From: Marinobacter sp. LV10R510-11A
GTDB lineage: Bacteria; Pseudomonadota; Gammaproteobacteria; Pseudomonadales; Oleiphilaceae
Assembly (NCBI RefSeq): GCF_900215155.1
Contig: NZ_LT907980.1
Location: 2,356,001-2,420,000 of the forward strand
Length of the DNA: 64,000 nucleotides
Direction of reading: 5' to 3'
The notes below the pieces were generated by a model that saw nothing but the letters and a program-made list of their open reading frames with translations, did not search any database and had not been told where the DNA came from. A program made the translations under genes and the position numbers. This document shows, one piece after another, positions 63,091 to 64,000 of this stretch. Each line of letters begins with the position of its first letter. Position 1 is the first letter of the stretch.

Positions 63091-64000
63091 TGTCTGCAAT
63101 GACTCCCCGTGAGATTGTTCACGAACTCGACAAACACATCGTGGGCCAGCAAGAAGCCAAGCGAGCGGTGGCAATTGCCCTAAGAAATCGCTGGCGCCGC
63201 ATGCAATTGGACAGCAGCCTTCGCGATGAGGTTACGCCAAAGAATATTCTGATGATCGGCCCCACCGGCGTAGGTAAAACCGAAATTGCCCGCCGCCTGG
63301 CCAAATTGGCCGACGCGCCTTTTCTGAAAGTGGAAGCCACCAAGTTTACTGAGGTGGGCTACGTGGGGCGCGATGTGGAATCCATTATTCGCGATCTAGC
63401 GGACATGGCCGTTAAGATGCTGCGCGTTCAGGAAATGAAACGTCACGAAGAGCGCGCGATGGACGCTGCTGAAGAGCGCATTCTGGATGCTTTGATACCG
63501 CCAGCCAGAAGCTTTAACGAAGAGAGCCAGAAGCCTGTTGAGGACTCGTCCACGCGCCAGATGTTCCGCAAGAAGCTGCGCGAAGGTGAACTGGACGACA
63601 AGGAGATCGAGATTGATCTGCGTAATTCCGGGGCCGGCGTTGAAATCATGGCGCCTCCGGGCATGGAAGAAATGACCAATCAGTTGCAGAGCATGTTTTC
63701 CAACATGGCTTCTGACAAATCCAAGCCCCGGAAAATGAAGGTAGCCGATGCCCTTAAACGGGTGAAGGAAGAAGAGGCAGGCAAACTGGTCAACGAGGAA
63801 GCGATCAAGCAGAAAGCCATTATTGCAGTAGAACAGAACGGCATTGTGTTTCTCGATGAAATTGACAAGGTAGCCAAGCGCTCGGAAAACACCTCGTCGG
63901 ATGTGTCTCGGGAAGGCGTTCAGCGAGATCTTCTGCCTCTGATTGAAGGCAGCACTGTGAGCACTAAATACGGCTCAGTGCGCACGGATCATATTCTGTT
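63091..64000 (+). CDS. hslU: HslU, ATPase of the HslVU protease (3' end beyond window)
   Basis: First 303 residues read from the ATG at 63091, with GGAG 7 nt upstream; the frame is open to the window edge. [20 protein letters not shown], Walker [16 protein letters not shown], the pore loop GYVGRD, the inserted I-domain (about 110-240), and Walker [15 protein letters not shown] followed by [14 protein letters not shown]. 13 nt after hslV, so same transcript. Unfolds substrates and feeds HslV. Confidence 0.97.

Overview
The window looks like the chromosome of a marine gammaproteobacterium close to Marinobacter. The evidence is Pseudomonas-type gene order for several housekeeping blocks, Pseudomonas-sized proteins, a wax ester synthase/DGAT gene, and moderate G+C. 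The genus is an inference from family content; I could not run a search. Almost every base belongs to a recognisable core gene. I see no prophage, insertion sequence, CRISPR array, tRNA or rRNA gene.

Layout. 1-8.5 kb is type IV pilus: the 3' part of pilR, a fimT-like pseudopilin, then a convergent, translationally coupled minor-pilin operon fimU-pilV-pilW-pilX-pilY1-pilE. 8.6-16.1 kb is ispH-fkpB-lspA-ileS-ribF-murJ, read leftward. 16.2-21 kb holds rpsT, proB, obg, rpmA, rplU and ispB, with back-to-back promoters between rplU and ispB. 21-23.5 kb has the wax ester synthase gene meeting a DUF2057-type lipoprotein gene tail to tail. 23.6-30.2 kb is a leftward chain glyA-nrdR-ribD-ribB(X)-ribH-nusB-thiL-pgpA; the usual riboflavin synthase gene (ribC) is absent from it. 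30.4-33.5 kb has ettA, split by a one-base frameshift, coupled to radA. 33.7-40.8 kb has hemE, gltD and gltB. 41-49.2 kb is pilM-N-O-P-Q followed by aroK-aroB-damX. 49.4-53.7 kb has mrcA, a short malic enzyme gene and rpmE. 53.9-64 kb has priA, a 1218-residue repeat-rich lipoprotein gene, argS, an FtsN-like SPOR gene, hslV and the start of hslU.

Functional themes. Two loci together encode most of a type IV pilus: the alignment complex and secretin (pilMNOPQ), and the priming tip complex (minor pilins with PilY1), plus the regulator PilR. Cell envelope growth is served by murJ, mrcA, lspA, damX and the SPOR protein. Riboflavin and thiamin cofactor genes sit with nusB and nrdR. Ammonia assimilation (gltBD) and the shikimate path (aroKB) complete the core.

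The features least explained by known core biology are: the large lipoprotein between priA and argS, with seven cysteine-paired repeats and a 204-bp perfect internal duplication; a 74-nt palindromic element between radA and hemE; the ettA frameshift; and two in-frame tandem repeats, in pilW and damX, that may vary in length between strains. I did not find a convincing undescribed multi-gene system.
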